Shown: positions 8,284 to 16,984, counted from the stretch's first letter. The stretch is DNA of 49,260 nucleotides from Alistipes sp. (GCA_017629145.1 JAGBXR010000014.1:1-49260); one strand, 5' to 3'. The notes: generated by a model from the letters alone, not told the origin. Numbers and translations: made by a program.

Positions 8284-10297
8284 ATCGGATAGAGTCGCGG
8301 AGTGCTCGGCACTCATCCACCGCACGCACCACAACATCACCTCTAACGACAACCGAGTCGGCACGCCACTGCGCAGGAGCAACCTTGCGTATCGAGAGTG
8401 TGTCCTCTCCACGAAGCAGCAGCGGTGTTGCACCCTCGCTGCAATAGACATCGATATACTGCAACGTATCGCGGCGATCTCGCCACGCCTTATTGGCGAT
8501 ATGAAGCGTGGGAGACTCCTCGTTCCACAACGCACGATATAGGTAGTAGGCATCCTTCGCCTCGCGATGGTCATAGTCGACAACGCCCGAGTGGTTTACA
8601 CCATAGGCGCGTCGTGACGATGCGTAGTCGAACATCGTCTCGAGCCATACGCCCCAAAAAATTCCGCTCTCCGAAATATTTGCGATGTAACGCTCGTGGA
8701 GATAGCTCTGACGGCGCTCTGGCAATCGTCGCTCGCTACGTGTCGAACGCTCAATGCGCTCGCTAAAATGGTTGCGCACACCCTCCTCGCCATAGCATAC
8801 ACCAAAGTGGAGCTGCCCCCACATCTTGTTTGAGGCAAGCTGTCGACACCACACCGCAACATCGTCGGGATGGCCCTTGCTCCAGCCCACATTCTGACGG
8901 AATACAATCAGGTCGGTGATGAAGTTTATCGCACCATCTGCATTGCTGCATCCCACCGTAAGACGCGAATTATCGAGCTTATGCGCCAACGCATTCAACT
9001 CCTCGACATATGACACAGGGTCGTCGCCACGCTGCGATACGAGCGAGAATAAACCCCACATAACGACCGATGGGTGATTGTAGTTTTGCGCGATGATCTC
9101 GCGTAGCTGCTCGAAGCCGTTGTCGCGGAACGCCACCGATGGATAGTAGCACACATCGGCAAGCGACAAAGGCGAACGCGTGAACGGAACATCGATCCAT
9201 ACCAGTATACCGTCTCTGTCGGTACGGTCGTAGAGCGCATCGACGTGAGGGCCCCACAACGAACGAATAGCATTAGCACCCATATCCTTGACACGCATAT
9301 AATCCTCCAGAAGCATCTGCTGTGTGATTGCCGTACCATAGCCATCGCGGTCGTGACCCAAGCCAACACCTCGGACATCTACCTCCTCACCATTGATACA
9401 CAAGCGATTAGTGTCGTTAACCGATATCGAGCGCAAGCCCGTTGCGACACTCACCCTATCCTGACACACGCCATCTTCGAAAAGGCTTACCTCGTACCTG
9501 TAGAGTACCGCATTAGATGGGCTCCATAGCTCGGGATTGGGTATATCGTATGATATCTCGACGCCCGATGTTTCGTTGTACTTTGCCACACGCACCGTAC
9601 GACTGCTTACCTCGTATCCCCAAGGGTCTACGATGCGCAATTGCAACGAGAGGTGTGCGTAGTCGGTAGCCGAGAGATATACGCGCACCACACCCGATGC
9701 CTGCTCGGGAGTTGTGTGGCGCTGCTCGACAAATAGGCCCTCCGAAGCGTAGTGCAGAGGCGATATGGCATTGCGAGATGTGCAGATAAGCTCGACACCT
9801 CGATAGAGACCACCCGCAAGGTCGGCATCCGACGAGGTAGGCAACGTGTCGCTACGACGCTCGTTCGAGACCTCGACACGCACAAGGTTATCGCCCGGCA
9901 TAACATAGTCCGTAATCTCGAAGCAGAATGCTGTATATCCGCCACGATGCTCGCCAACGTAGCGACCATTAACAAAGAGTGTAGCGACACTCTGCGCACC
10001 GCCAAAGCGCAAGAATAGACGTTTATCTGCCTCATCACGAGAGATATACAACGAGCGGAGATAGTTGTAGGTATCGTGCTTGAAGCCACCCTCCGAGGCG
10101 GTAGGATTCCAGGTATGGGGCAGAGATACGTATCCGGCATCGTCGCTGTCGAAATCGTCAGCCGAGAATATCTGCCAGTGGTCATTAAGCTCGACAATAG
10201 AGCGCGTGGGCTGCTCTGCACGTAGAGCATTCACGCTGATATTCATTGTAAAGAGGGCAACGAGTGCCACCATTATTGTTCGGTTGAATCTTCTCAT
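8255..10297 (-). CDS. Secreted glycoside hydrolase family 2-like protein, probable loss of catalytic residues
   Basis: A 680-residue protein with a signal peptide (MRRFNRT start, cleavage near residue 27). A sugar-binding jelly-roll domain follows (about 35-180; SLPHTWNPTASEGG, then NGRYVGEHRGGYTAF), an Ig-like domain (about 185-290) and a TIM barrel (about 295-590). This is the GH2 (beta-galactosidase/glucuronidase) plan. Where active members read WGLFNE, this one reads WGLFSLVSQ (about 414-422), so the Asn and the acid/base Glu are gone. Where SEYG carries the nucleophile, it reads GVCYGEE near 499-505. It may be inactive, or use displaced acids. ATG 10297 was chosen because the longer frame begins with TTG and would lie within about 12 bp of a promoter-like box. 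Confidence 0.78.
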   Translation of the reverse strand: MRRFNRTIMVALVALFTMNISVNALRAEQPTRSIVELNDHWQIFSADDFDSDDAGYVSLPHTWNPTASEGGFKHDTYNYLRSLYISRDEADKRLFLRFGGAQSVATLFVNGRYVGEHRGGYTAFCFEITDYVMPGDNLVRVEVSNERRSDTLPTSSDADLAGGLYRGVELICTSRNAISPLHYASEGLFVEQRHTTPEQASGVVRVYLSATDYAHLSLQLRIVDPWGYEVSSRTVRVAKYNETSGVEISYDIPNPELWSPSNAVLYRYEVSLFEDGVCQDRVSVATGLRSISVNDTNRLCINGEEVDVRGVGLGHDRDGYGTAITQQMLLEDYMRVKDMGANAIRSLWGPHVDALYDRTDRDGILVWIDVPFTRSPLSLADVCYYPSVAFRDNGFEQLREIIAQNYNHPSVVMWGLFSLVSQRGDDPVSYVEELNALAHKLDNSRLTVGCSNADGAINFITDLIVFRQNVGWSKGHPDDVAVWCRQLASNKMWGQLHFGVCYGEEGVRNHFSERIERSTRSERRLPERRQSYLHERYIANISESGIFWGVWLETMFDYASSRRAYGVNHSGVVDYDHREAKDAYYLYRALWNEESPTLHIANKAWRDRRDTLQYIDVYCSEGATPLLLRGEDTLSIRKVAPAQWRADSVVVRGDVVVRAVDECRALRDSIRFRVSSDVIR

Positions 10298-10317
10298 AAC
10301 ATACAATTAGTTGCGTG

Positions 10318-10325
10318 CAAATATA
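10318..10325 (-). promoter_or_regulatory. Candidate -7 element for the GH2-like gene
   Basis: On the minus strand TATATTTG matches TAnnTTTG and lies 20 bp before ATG 10297. No TTTG is found at the usual 19-20 bp spacing, so the promoter is only half supported. Confidence 0.4.
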
Positions 10326-10393
10326 CGAAAAACAAAAAATAATTACTACCTTCGTGCAAAATATATTTATAATATAGTAAGTCTCGAGGATTT

Positions 10394-11071
10394 ATGATTA
10401 TAGACATTCTTGTTTTGATATTTGCGATTTGGGCCTTTGTGCTCGGCCTCAAGCGAGGTCTTATCGTGCAGCTATGCCACTTTATCGGATTATATGTCGC
10501 AGTGCTTCTTGCACCGAAATATGCCCTTGAGGTGGGTTCCATCATCTTTGACGATCCGGGCAACGCCTACATTACGGGCTTTGCACTGATTATCGTTGCG
10601 ACCATTCTTCTTGTGTGGATTGTCGCACCACTGCTTCGATACATCATCATATGGCAACCTATACGTTTTCTGGACGTACTGCTGGGCGGTGCTCTCAACC
10701 TCGCAACAATGGTCATCATCACCGCGGTGCTCTTCTCCGTTTTTGATCAGATTAATCTCGGTCAGGAGATACGCCAGGATATGCTCATCGAGCTTATGGA
10801 TGAGTACGAGGGCGAGGAGGATCAGCTCAAGGAGCGTATCGCATCGCTTGGCGAAAGGCAGAAGGATGACTATATGCGCAAATATCTAAACCACAGATAC
10901 ATAAGTTTCGAAACCCTCAACGAGTCACGCTGCTTCTTCCCACTTGCTGATCTGGGCAAAAGTCTTGTTCCTACGCTCCGTGACGTCGACACACAGATAC
11001 GAGGAGAGGTCGACGGAATGGTTAACGACGTACTCGAGGATATTGACCAAAAGGATATAGATCTATGGTAG
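10394..11071 (+). CDS. CvpA family membrane protein
   Basis: A 225-residue protein with four predicted membrane helices in the first ~125 residues, starting MIIDILVLIFAIWAFVLGLK and including the GLKRG turn typical of CvpA. An acidic cytoplasmic region follows (DEYEGEEDQLKERI) and a C-terminal segment of about 60 residues. CvpA proteins affect colicin V export, envelope stress and bile tolerance in enterobacteria; the molecular role is not settled. It overlaps rsgA by 7 bp and heads a cvpA-rsgA-trmH unit. The 88-bp gap to the GH2-like gene must hold divergent promoters, but only a weak box (TACCTTCG, 10347-10354) is visible on the plus strand. Confidence 0.85.
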   Translation: MIIDILVLIFAIWAFVLGLKRGLIVQLCHFIGLYVAVLLAPKYALEVGSIIFDDPGNAYITGFALIIVATILLVWIVAPLLRYIIIWQPIRFLDVLLGGALNLATMVIITAVLFSVFDQINLGQEIRQDMLIELMDEYEGEEDQLKERIASLGERQKDDYMRKYLNHRYISFETLNESRCFFPLADLGKSLVPTLRDVDTQIRGEVDGMVNDVLEDIDQKDIDLW

Positions 11072-11991
11072 TGGAGAGAGTTGAAGGAACCGTAATCAGC
11101 GCTACGGGTAGCTGGTACGAGGTGGCGACCGCCGAGGAGGTGCTCCGCTGTCGCATACGTGGCCGTCTGCGTCTTAAGGGTGTGCGCTCGACAAATCCGG
11201 TGGTCGTTGGCGACCGCGTAGTGGTCGAGCCCGATGGCGAGAGTAGTGTGATTGTCGAGATCGTTCCGCGTCGCAACTACGTCATACGTCGCGCATCGAA
11301 CCTCTCAAAAGAGTCGCATATCATCGCTGCAAACATCGACCGCGCGCTGCTGCTTGTGACACTCCACTCGCCTACAACACCGCGCGAGTTTGTCGACCGC
11401 TTTCTGATTACGTGCGAGGCCTACAAGGTCCCCGTAACCATCGTGTTGGGCAAGGCCGATATGCTTGTTGAGGAGTATGCCGCCGAGGCCGAGGAGTTCG
11501 AGGCGATATATGGCGATGCCGGATACGAGGTGATGCGCCTGTCGTCGCTTACGGGCGATGGCGTCGAGGAGATTCGCGCCCTGCTACACGGCCACACGAC
11601 ACTCGTGGCTGGCAACTCGGGCGTGGGTAAGTCGACACTCGTAGGCAGCATAGACCCTACGCTTGATATACGCACCGGCGAGATTTCGGATAGCCACCAC
11701 AAGGGCAAGCACACCACAACATTCTCGACAATGTACCCAATCGAGGAGGGATATATCATTGATACCCCAGGTATTAAGGGCTTCGGATTGATAGATATCG
11801 ACGACAGAGAGCTGTGCCGTTACTTCCCCGAGATGATGCGTCTTGCACCCGACTGTCGCTTCTACAACTGCACCCATACACACGAGCCTGGATGCGCCGT
11901 ACGCGAGGCTGTCGAGCAGGGTATGGTGGCGTGGTCGAGATATGAGAGTTACCTGAAAATTTTGGATGAAGATGACAAATATCGCAAGTAG
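11065..11991 (+). CDS. rsgA: Small ribosomal subunit biogenesis GTPase RsgA
   Basis: A 308-residue circularly permuted GTPase. An N-terminal OB domain (about 1-70) is followed by LGKAD at 128-132 (G4), the P-loop GNSGVGKST at 183-191 (G1) and DTPG at 233-236 (G3). The zinc knuckle reads C264-x4-C269-x-H271-x5-C277. The order G4-G1-G3 and the C-x4-C-x-H-x5-C knuckle are diagnostic for RsgA/YjeQ, which checks late 30S assembly near the decoding centre. It overlaps cvpA by 7 bp and trmH by 26 bp. Confidence 0.95.
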   Translation: MVVERVEGTVISATGSWYEVATAEEVLRCRIRGRLRLKGVRSTNPVVVGDRVVVEPDGESSVIVEIVPRRNYVIRRASNLSKESHIIAANIDRALLLVTLHSPTTPREFVDRFLITCEAYKVPVTIVLGKADMLVEEYAAEAEEFEAIYGDAGYEVMRLSSLTGDGVEEIRALLHGHTTLVAGNSGVGKSTLVGSIDPTLDIRTGEISDSHHKGKHTTTFSTMYPIEEGYIIDTPGIKGFGLIDIDDRELCRYFPEMMRLAPDCRFYNCTHTHEPGCAVREAVEQGMVAWSRYESYLKILDEDDKYRK

Positions 11992-12694
11992 ACTACGTAC
12001 CGAGGAGCATAGCAATGCCTGGTTTCGCGAGCGCCTCAACTATATGACCCAATTTATTACGGACGAGAGACGCGAGGTGCTGTACAAAACCGCAGCACAG
12101 CGCACTCACTATATGCGCATCTTGACCGAGAATATGTTCCATCCACAGAACGCCAGCGCTATTATGCGCCACTGCGAGGCGTTCGGCATACAGCAGATTC
12201 ATACGGTTGAGGATAAGTGCAAGTTCGACCCCAGCGTGAATATCGTACGAGGCACACAGAAGTGGGTCGACGTGGAGCACCACGCAACTACAGCCGAGGC
12301 ACTCGAGACGCTCAAGTCGGAGGGCTATCGCATCGTGGCAACAACACCCCACCGCTGTAGCGCAACACCCGAAAGCTTCGATGTTACGAAGGGTAAGTTT
12401 GCACTGGTTTTCGGCACGGAGCACGCCGGAATCTCGGATGAGGTTATCGAGGCTGCAGATGAGTTTTTGATGATCCCGATGTGCGGTATGGTCGAGAGTC
12501 TTAACGTATCGGCATCGGCCGCTATTCTGATATATATGCTCTCGGAACGCATACGCCAAAGCACTGAAGGCTGGCAACTTACACCCGAACAGGAGCTACG
12601 CCTGCTGACACGCTGGACGATGTCGTCGGTGCGCGATTACGAGGCTATACTCCGCAAGGCAGAACGCAATGGTCTGCTCTCGGTGGAGTGGTAG
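11966..12694 (+). CDS. trmH: TrmH/SpoU family tRNA (guanosine-2'-O)-methyltransferase
   Basis: A 242-residue SPOUT methyltransferase. An N-terminal helical extension is followed by a motif 1 region FHPQNASAIMRHCEAFG near 53-69 (usually HNxGAxxR; the Asn is kept). Motif 2 is LVFGTEHAGIS near 148-158 and motif 3 is NVSASAAILIY near 178-188. The deep trefoil-knot pattern and the extended ends fit TrmH (Gm18 of tRNA) better than the 23S enzyme RlmB, though the target is inferred. ATG 11966 overlaps rsgA by 26 bp; the in-frame ATG at 11972 is equally possible. A terminator follows at 12718. Confidence 0.85.
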   Translation: MKMTNIASRLRTEEHSNAWFRERLNYMTQFITDERREVLYKTAAQRTHYMRILTENMFHPQNASAIMRHCEAFGIQQIHTVEDKCKFDPSVNIVRGTQKWVDVEHHATTAEALETLKSEGYRIVATTPHRCSATPESFDVTKGKFALVFGTEHAGISDEVIEAADEFLMIPMCGMVESLNVSASAAILIYMLSERIRQSTEGWQLTPEQELRLLTRWTMSSVRDYEAILRKAERNGLLSVEW

Positions 12695-12717
12695 AAGAGA
12701 GCACCGAATTACTGCAC

Positions 12718-12748
12718 GCTCGGCCCGCTGGGTCGGGCGTTTTTTTTT
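12718..12748 (+). terminator. Intrinsic terminator of cvpA-rsgA-trmH
   Basis: A 9-bp stem (12718-12726 with 12730-12738, two G.T pairs) with a GCT loop is followed by G and nine T. It lies 23 bp after the trmH stop. Confidence 0.88.
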
Positions 12749-12777
12749 GGAGGTTAGAGAGGTTAGGGGGAGTAGGG

Positions 12778-12813
12778 AGATTAAGGAGTTTAAGGAATTT
12801 AAGGAGATTAATG
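12778..12813. repeat. 9-bp tandem repeat, four imperfect copies
   Basis: Four consecutive 9-mers read AGATTAAGG, AGTTTAAGG, AATTTAAGG and AGATTAATG. A looser purine-rich G/A/T prelude occupies 12749-12777. It is non-coding and sits between a terminator and the hairpin-repeat array. A repeat of this kind can change copy number by slippage; no function is visible. Confidence 0.7.
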
Positions 12814-12821
12814 TGGTGAAG

Positions 12822-13229
12822 AAAAGTCGTAGAATTGGGTTAGTTTTAGGCTTGCGAAGGATGTGAAACCGCAGCATACTTGAGGTATGTGAGGATTTCA
12901 CAGACGAGCATAACGCCAAAATAACCAATACCGCAAGAACGCAATACCTTCGGAAGCGAGCATAAAAAGTCGTAGAATTGGGTTAGTTTTAGGCTTGCGA
13001 AGGATGCGAAACCGCAGCATACTGGTGGTATGTGAGGATTTCACAGACAAGCATAACGCCAAAATAACCAATACTGCAAGAACGCAATACCCTCGGAAGC
13101 GAGCATAAAAAGTCGTAGAATTGGGTTAGTTTTAGGCTTGCGAAGGATGTGAAACCGCAGCATACTGGTGGTATGTGAGGATTTCACAGACGAGCATAAC
13201 GCCAAAATAACCCAATTATACGGCTTTTT
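12822..13229. repeat. Array of a 143-bp hairpin-forming repeat, 2.85 copies
   Basis: Copies begin at 12822, 12965 and 13108 with exactly 143-bp spacing; the third stops after about 122 bp. Copies differ at only a few bases. Each unit carries nested inverted repeats. In copy 3 AATTGGGTTA pairs with TAACCCAATT, TTTT with AAAA, GGC with GCC, GTGAAA with TTTCAC and CATAC with GTATG around a small loop, and it ends in CTTTTTATTT. The last copy could therefore work as a long terminator. Units 1 and 2 share a linker rich in CGCAAGAACGCAATACC. It fills the 604-bp gap between trmH and the flippase gene. No transposase is present. I read it as a REP- or MITE-like element or a terminator array. Confidence 0.85.
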
Positions 13230-13230
13230 A

Positions 13231-13262
13231 TTTGGGGGTTAGTATAAAATATACTAACTTTG
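13231..13262 (+). promoter_or_regulatory. Promoter with an internal palindrome, upstream of the flippase-holB operon
   Basis: TTTG at 13231-13234 and TAACTTTG at 13255-13262 are separated by 20 bp, an excellent match to the Bacteroidota housekeeping promoter. A perfect 9-bp inverted repeat with a 3-nt centre (13238-13246 and 13250-13258) fills the spacer and enters the -7 box. A repressor bound there would cover the promoter; a cruciform or early RNA hairpin is excluded for the transcript because the palindrome is upstream of the start point. Confidence 0.8.
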
Positions 13263-13298
13263 TCGCGTTGTGCGTATCTGTAAAAGGTATGCAAAAAG

Positions 13299-14786
13299 AT
13301 GATTATGTTAGAGAAACTCGCCAAACAAACAGCTATATACGGTATCAGCACGATAGTGGTCAGATTCCTGAACTATCTGCTCACACCCTACTACACCCGA
13401 ATTTTCGACCAAGGTGAGTATGGCGTTGTAACTGACATATACGCACTTATACCTTTCGCGCTGGTAATTCTCTCGATGGGTATGGAGTCGAGCTACTTCC
13501 GCTTCTCGACACGCGCCGAAGAGGAGGGTGGCAATGTCGAGGATGGTAAGCGAAGAGTATTCGCAACAACGTGGGGCGTGACGATGTTAGCCGCTACGCT
13601 CTTCTTTGTGGGCGTATTGCTCTTTGTCGAGCCAATTTCGCGCATTATGGGCGAGGTATACGCAGCACACCCTTCGTACGTGGCGATAGTGGCGGCAATC
13701 ATCCTCTTCGATGTGTGGACAATGGTGCCCTTCTCGCGCTTAAGAGAGCAGGGTCGTGCTCTTCACTTCGTAGCGCTCAAGGCCCTCAACGTGCTCCTCA
13801 ACGTCACGCTTGCTATAGGCTTTGGCGTGGCTGGGTTGTATGCTACAGAGTTTGGCGTGGGTTGGGTATTTGTTGCAAACCTCGTGGCAAGCATCACAAC
13901 ACTCGCTCTGCTGCTGCCTACGACACGTGGCACAGCACCGCGCATCGACCGAGCGTTGCTCCGAAAGATATTGCTCTACTCGCTGCCGCTGCTTATCAGT
14001 GGTGTGGCAGGCACAGCAAATGAGTTCATCGACCGCCAGATGATCAAGTATCTCACGCCTGGAGGCGAGGCCGAGGCACTTGCCGAGCTGGGTGTATATG
14101 GTGCAATTGTGAAGATTGCCGTGGTGATGACGCTCTTCACGCAGATGTACCGCCTGGCTGCCGAGCCATTCTTCCTCTCGGGATTCAAAAAGGAGGAGTT
14201 CAAAGAGGCCAACGCGGCTGCTATGCGCTACTTTGTGATGGCCTCAATGTTGATATTTTTGGGTATCGTGCTCTTCCGCGACCTCTTCGCACTTATCGTT
14301 GGCGAGAAGTTCCGCGAGGGTATCGACATTTTACCTTTGGTGCTTGCGGCAAATGTGCTGGCAGGCGTATGGCTCAACCTATCGTTCTGGTATAAGCGAG
14401 AGGAGAAGACCAAGTATGCGGCATATATCACATTCCTCGGCTTAGGCATAACCATCGGCTTGAGCTTTGTGCTTGTACCTGCGTGGGGCTATCGAGGTGC
14501 CGCGTGGGTGCGTCTTGTGGCCGAAGCGGCAATGGTAGTATGGAGCTTCATACTCTGCCATAAGCACTATCCACTGCCGTTCAACTATGGCCGTATGGCG
14601 GAGTATGTAGTGGTAGCGGCAGCGATATACGCACTCTCGGAGGTTGCTGCTACACAGCTAAACCACACAGCGTGGGTGGCACTCAACGGCGTGTTATTCC
14701 TCGCGGCGGTGCTCTTCGCCATCAAGCGCGAGAGGATTGATGTTGCGGCTCTTTGCAAAGCAGCGGTTAAAAAGTTTGTACGATGA
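13299..14786 (+). CDS. Oligosaccharide flippase family protein (MOP superfamily)
   Basis: A 495-residue membrane protein with about 14 hydrophobic helices. The start MLEKLAKQTAIYGISTIVVR and RFLNYLLTPYYTR match the polysaccharide biosynthesis (Wzx/RfbX-like) branch of the MOP superfamily. Such proteins flip lipid-linked glycans across the inner membrane. It is outside the capsule locus and 4 bp overlapped with holB (ATGA), an arrangement that suggests a conserved housekeeping role rather than a capsule role; that is inference. ATG 13299 and ATG 13305 are both possible starts. A strong promoter lies about 37 bp upstream. Confidence 0.85.
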   Translation: MIMLEKLAKQTAIYGISTIVVRFLNYLLTPYYTRIFDQGEYGVVTDIYALIPFALVILSMGMESSYFRFSTRAEEEGGNVEDGKRRVFATTWGVTMLAATLFFVGVLLFVEPISRIMGEVYAAHPSYVAIVAAIILFDVWTMVPFSRLREQGRALHFVALKALNVLLNVTLAIGFGVAGLYATEFGVGWVFVANLVASITTLALLLPTTRGTAPRIDRALLRKILLYSLPLLISGVAGTANEFIDRQMIKYLTPGGEAEALAELGVYGAIVKIAVVMTLFTQMYRLAAEPFFLSGFKKEEFKEANAAAMRYFVMASMLIFLGIVLFRDLFALIVGEKFREGIDILPLVLAANVLAGVWLNLSFWYKREEKTKYAAYITFLGLGITIGLSFVLVPAWGYRGAAWVRLVAEAAMVVWSFILCHKHYPLPFNYGRMAEYVVVAAAIYALSEVAATQLNHTAWVALNGVLFLAAVLFAIKRERIDVAALCKAAVKKFVR

Positions 14787-15925
14787 AGTTTAGCGATATA
14801 ATAGGACACGACGAGCTCAAGCGTCGCCTCGCCCAGCAAATCGACACGGGACGAGTCAGCCACGCGCAGCTCTTCACCGGACTTGCAGGCTACGGCTCGT
14901 TGCCGATGGCTCTTGCATATACGCAGTATCTGTTCTGCCCCAACCGCAAGGATGGCGACTCGTGTGGCGTATGCCCATCGTGTCAACAGGTGACAGCTCT
15001 CGCACACCCCGACCTGCATATGGTGTATCCTGTGAACAAGAAGGAGAAGAAGTCTGGTGAGGTGATTACCAGCGATATGTTCATCAAGGAGTGGCGAGAG
15101 ATATGGCAGCAGAAGCGCGGCATATTCACCACCGAAGAGTGGTACGACCGCCTCGACCTGGGTAAGACGATGAAGGGTCTTATTACAACGAAGGAGTCGG
15201 ATGAGATTATCCGCAAGCTATCGTTCAAGAGCTTCTCATCGAAGTACAAGATGATGATTATCTGGCAGCCCGAGGCGATGAATGCCGAGGCTGCGAACAA
15301 GATTCTCAAGATTCTGGAGGAGCCTTGGGAGAATACGATATTTCTGCTCGTCTCGGAGCACCCCGAGCTGTTGCTGCCGACCATCAAGTCGCGAACACAG
15401 GAGGTGAACATCGGCCGTATCGACATAGCTTCGCTCGAGGCTATGGCCATAGCCGAGGGTCGTTCAGCGCAAGAGGCCAATATCATAGCACGTCTTGCAG
15501 GCGGCTCGCTTGTAGAGTTTGGCGAGCTTATGCGTGGCGAGGTAGATGAGGCACGCAAGCAATATTTCGAGCTCTTCTGCCGTCTTATGCGTTTGAGCTA
15601 TAACGACCGCCACCTGGAGCTCTTCGAGTGGGCAGACGAGATGACCACACTCACAAGAGAGGGTCAGCGTCAATTCTTCTTGCACTCGGTGCGACTGCTC
15701 CGCGAGAGCTATATGATGCACGCTGGACTCGGCTCGATAAGCTATCTTTGGGGCGAGGAGCGAGATTTTTGCACGAGGTTCGCACCATTCATCGGCAACC
15801 AGAATATCGAGATTCTCATCGCCGAGATTGAGAGCGCAATGGCGCAGATTGCGCAGAATGGCTCGCCACGAATCATCTTCACGCACTTCTCGCTTAAGGT
15901 GAGCAAACTCATAAACAGACTGTAG
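14783..15925 (+). CDS. holB: DNA polymerase III delta' subunit (HolB-like)
   Basis: A 380-residue AAA+ clamp-loader protein. It has IIGHDELKRRL near the start, a degenerate Walker A (GLAGYGSLPMA, no GKT/S) and a zinc cluster Cys52-Cys61-Cys64-Cys67. The sensor region NKILKILEEP lies near 173 and SRTQE replaces the usual SRC arginine-finger motif. Loss of ATP binding with retention of zinc and arginine finger is the delta' pattern, against DnaX, which would keep Walker A. It helps load the sliding clamp. The ATG overlaps the flippase stop by 4 bp. Confidence 0.88.
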   Translation: MKFSDIIGHDELKRRLAQQIDTGRVSHAQLFTGLAGYGSLPMALAYTQYLFCPNRKDGDSCGVCPSCQQVTALAHPDLHMVYPVNKKEKKSGEVITSDMFIKEWREIWQQKRGIFTTEEWYDRLDLGKTMKGLITTKESDEIIRKLSFKSFSSKYKMMIIWQPEAMNAEAANKILKILEEPWENTIFLLVSEHPELLLPTIKSRTQEVNIGRIDIASLEAMAIAEGRSAQEANIIARLAGGSLVEFGELMRGEVDEARKQYFELFCRLMRLSYNDRHLELFEWADEMTTLTREGQRQFFLHSVRLLRESYMMHAGLGSISYLWGEERDFCTRFAPFIGNQNIEILIAEIESAMAQIAQNGSPRIIFTHFSLKVSKLINRL

Positions 15926-15934
15926 GGGGCTATT

Positions 15935-16441
15935 ATGGAGAAGGGTACAATAGAGAAGAGCGTTGTGTTGCTCCTCGGGTCGAACGACGAGGCGGCAGCA
16001 GAGATTATCGCACGAGCACTCGAGATTATATCTCTGGCCGTAGGTCGCAGAGTGCGAACCTCGGCAGAGTATCGTAGCGAGGCCTTTGGCTTCAGTTCGG
16101 AGCGAGAGTTCATCAACCGTGCAACGGAGATAATGACCACGTGTGACGCCTATGAGGTGTTGCGCCGCATAAATCTTATCGAGGCGCTGCTTGGCCGCGA
16201 TAGAGATGAGGAGGCGAGGGTACGCAGCGTGAGGGGCGAGGCCTATGCATCCCGTCCGATAGATATAGACATAGTGTTCTATGGCGACGAGACATTCGAC
16301 GACAGCCGACTCACCATCCCCTACCACTTTCTCGACGAGAGGGTCTACGCCTTGCGCCCCGTAGCCGAGATTGCAGCCGAGAGACGACATCCGGCACTTA
16401 AGCAAACACCCTCGGAGATGCTTGCCAAATACGACAAATAA
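15935..16441 (+). CDS. folK: 2-amino-4-hydroxy-6-hydroxymethyldihydropteridine pyrophosphokinase
   Basis: A 168-residue protein with LLLGSN near residue 12, a YRSEAFGF-like loop near 47, the catalytic segment RPIDIDI near 107 and the late IPYHFLDERVYALRPVAEIA region. These are the ordered signatures of HPPK, which transfers pyrophosphate from ATP to the pterin in folate synthesis. The usual substrate motif IPHP is here IPYH, a modest change. It begins 10 bp after holB. Confidence 0.9.
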   Translation: MEKGTIEKSVVLLLGSNDEAAAEIIARALEIISLAVGRRVRTSAEYRSEAFGFSSEREFINRATEIMTTCDAYEVLRRINLIEALLGRDRDEEARVRSVRGEAYASRPIDIDIVFYGDETFDDSRLTIPYHFLDERVYALRPVAEIAAERRHPALKQTPSEMLAKYDK

Positions 16442-16456
16442 CAGAACGTAGAGAGT

Positions 16457-16984
16457 ATGAGACTGATAACTAAAATAGCGTTATGCGTAGCGGTAATGGC
16501 TACACTCGTGGGCTGCTTCAAGGATGAGAAGCAGGGCACGGCAATGCGCATTGCTGTATATTCGCAGAATGTCGAAAGCGACCCCATAATGAAGGCTACC
16601 GACATAGAGGCATACGCCTTCTGGGTGCAGAAGAACGACAACTGGGTGGTGAGTAGCTGGGAGGATGCCCTCGCACGCCGCATTTCGAACAAGGATAACT
16701 CCTCGATTACGCGCAACGACCCCGACGAAATCGGACTCTTCGACCCCGAGGCGGAGTATCAGGTGACGCTGGAGCTATGGTCGATGTACACCTTTGCAGT
16801 AGTTGTCGACAAGGCAAACCGTATATATGCCTACCGCCAGTACGAGACACCGATGAACCTCCCCGAGGTATTCACGCAACTACACCTCTACGCTTGGCGC
16901 AAGAGCGGCACAGCCAACGGCTGGAACGTAGTGAACCAGTTCCCCGATGAGCCACGCGAGCCACTTGTACCAACCGAGGAGTAG
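16457..16984 (+). CDS. Predicted lipoprotein, unknown function
   Basis: A 175-residue protein with a lipoprotein signal: basic start, hydrophobic stretch and lipobox LVGC with Cys20. The mature part is rich in aromatic residues (AYAFWVQKNDNWVVSSWED, YTFAVVVDKANRIYAYRQYE), looks like a single beta-sandwich domain and ends in a Pro/Glu-rich tail. I recognise the type from Bacteroidota but not a named function. It lies 16 bp after folK and 55 bp before another envelope lipoprotein, so a shared envelope role is plausible. Confidence 0.75.
   Translation: MRLITKIALCVAVMATLVGCFKDEKQGTAMRIAVYSQNVESDPIMKATDIEAYAFWVQKNDNWVVSSWEDALARRISNKDNSSITRNDPDEIGLFDPEAEYQVTLELWSMYTFAVVVDKANRIYAYRQYETPMNLPEVFTQLHLYAWRKSGTANGWNVVNQFPDEPREPLVPTEE

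Noticed and set aside
12822-13229. CRISPR array
   Set aside because: The 143-bp copies are nearly identical throughout, with no unique spacers and no cas genes.
15464-16405. Long minus-strand open frame opposite holB and folK
   Set aside because: The plus-strand genes are clearly homologous to known families; the antisense frame has no motifs and a biased composition typical of a shadow.
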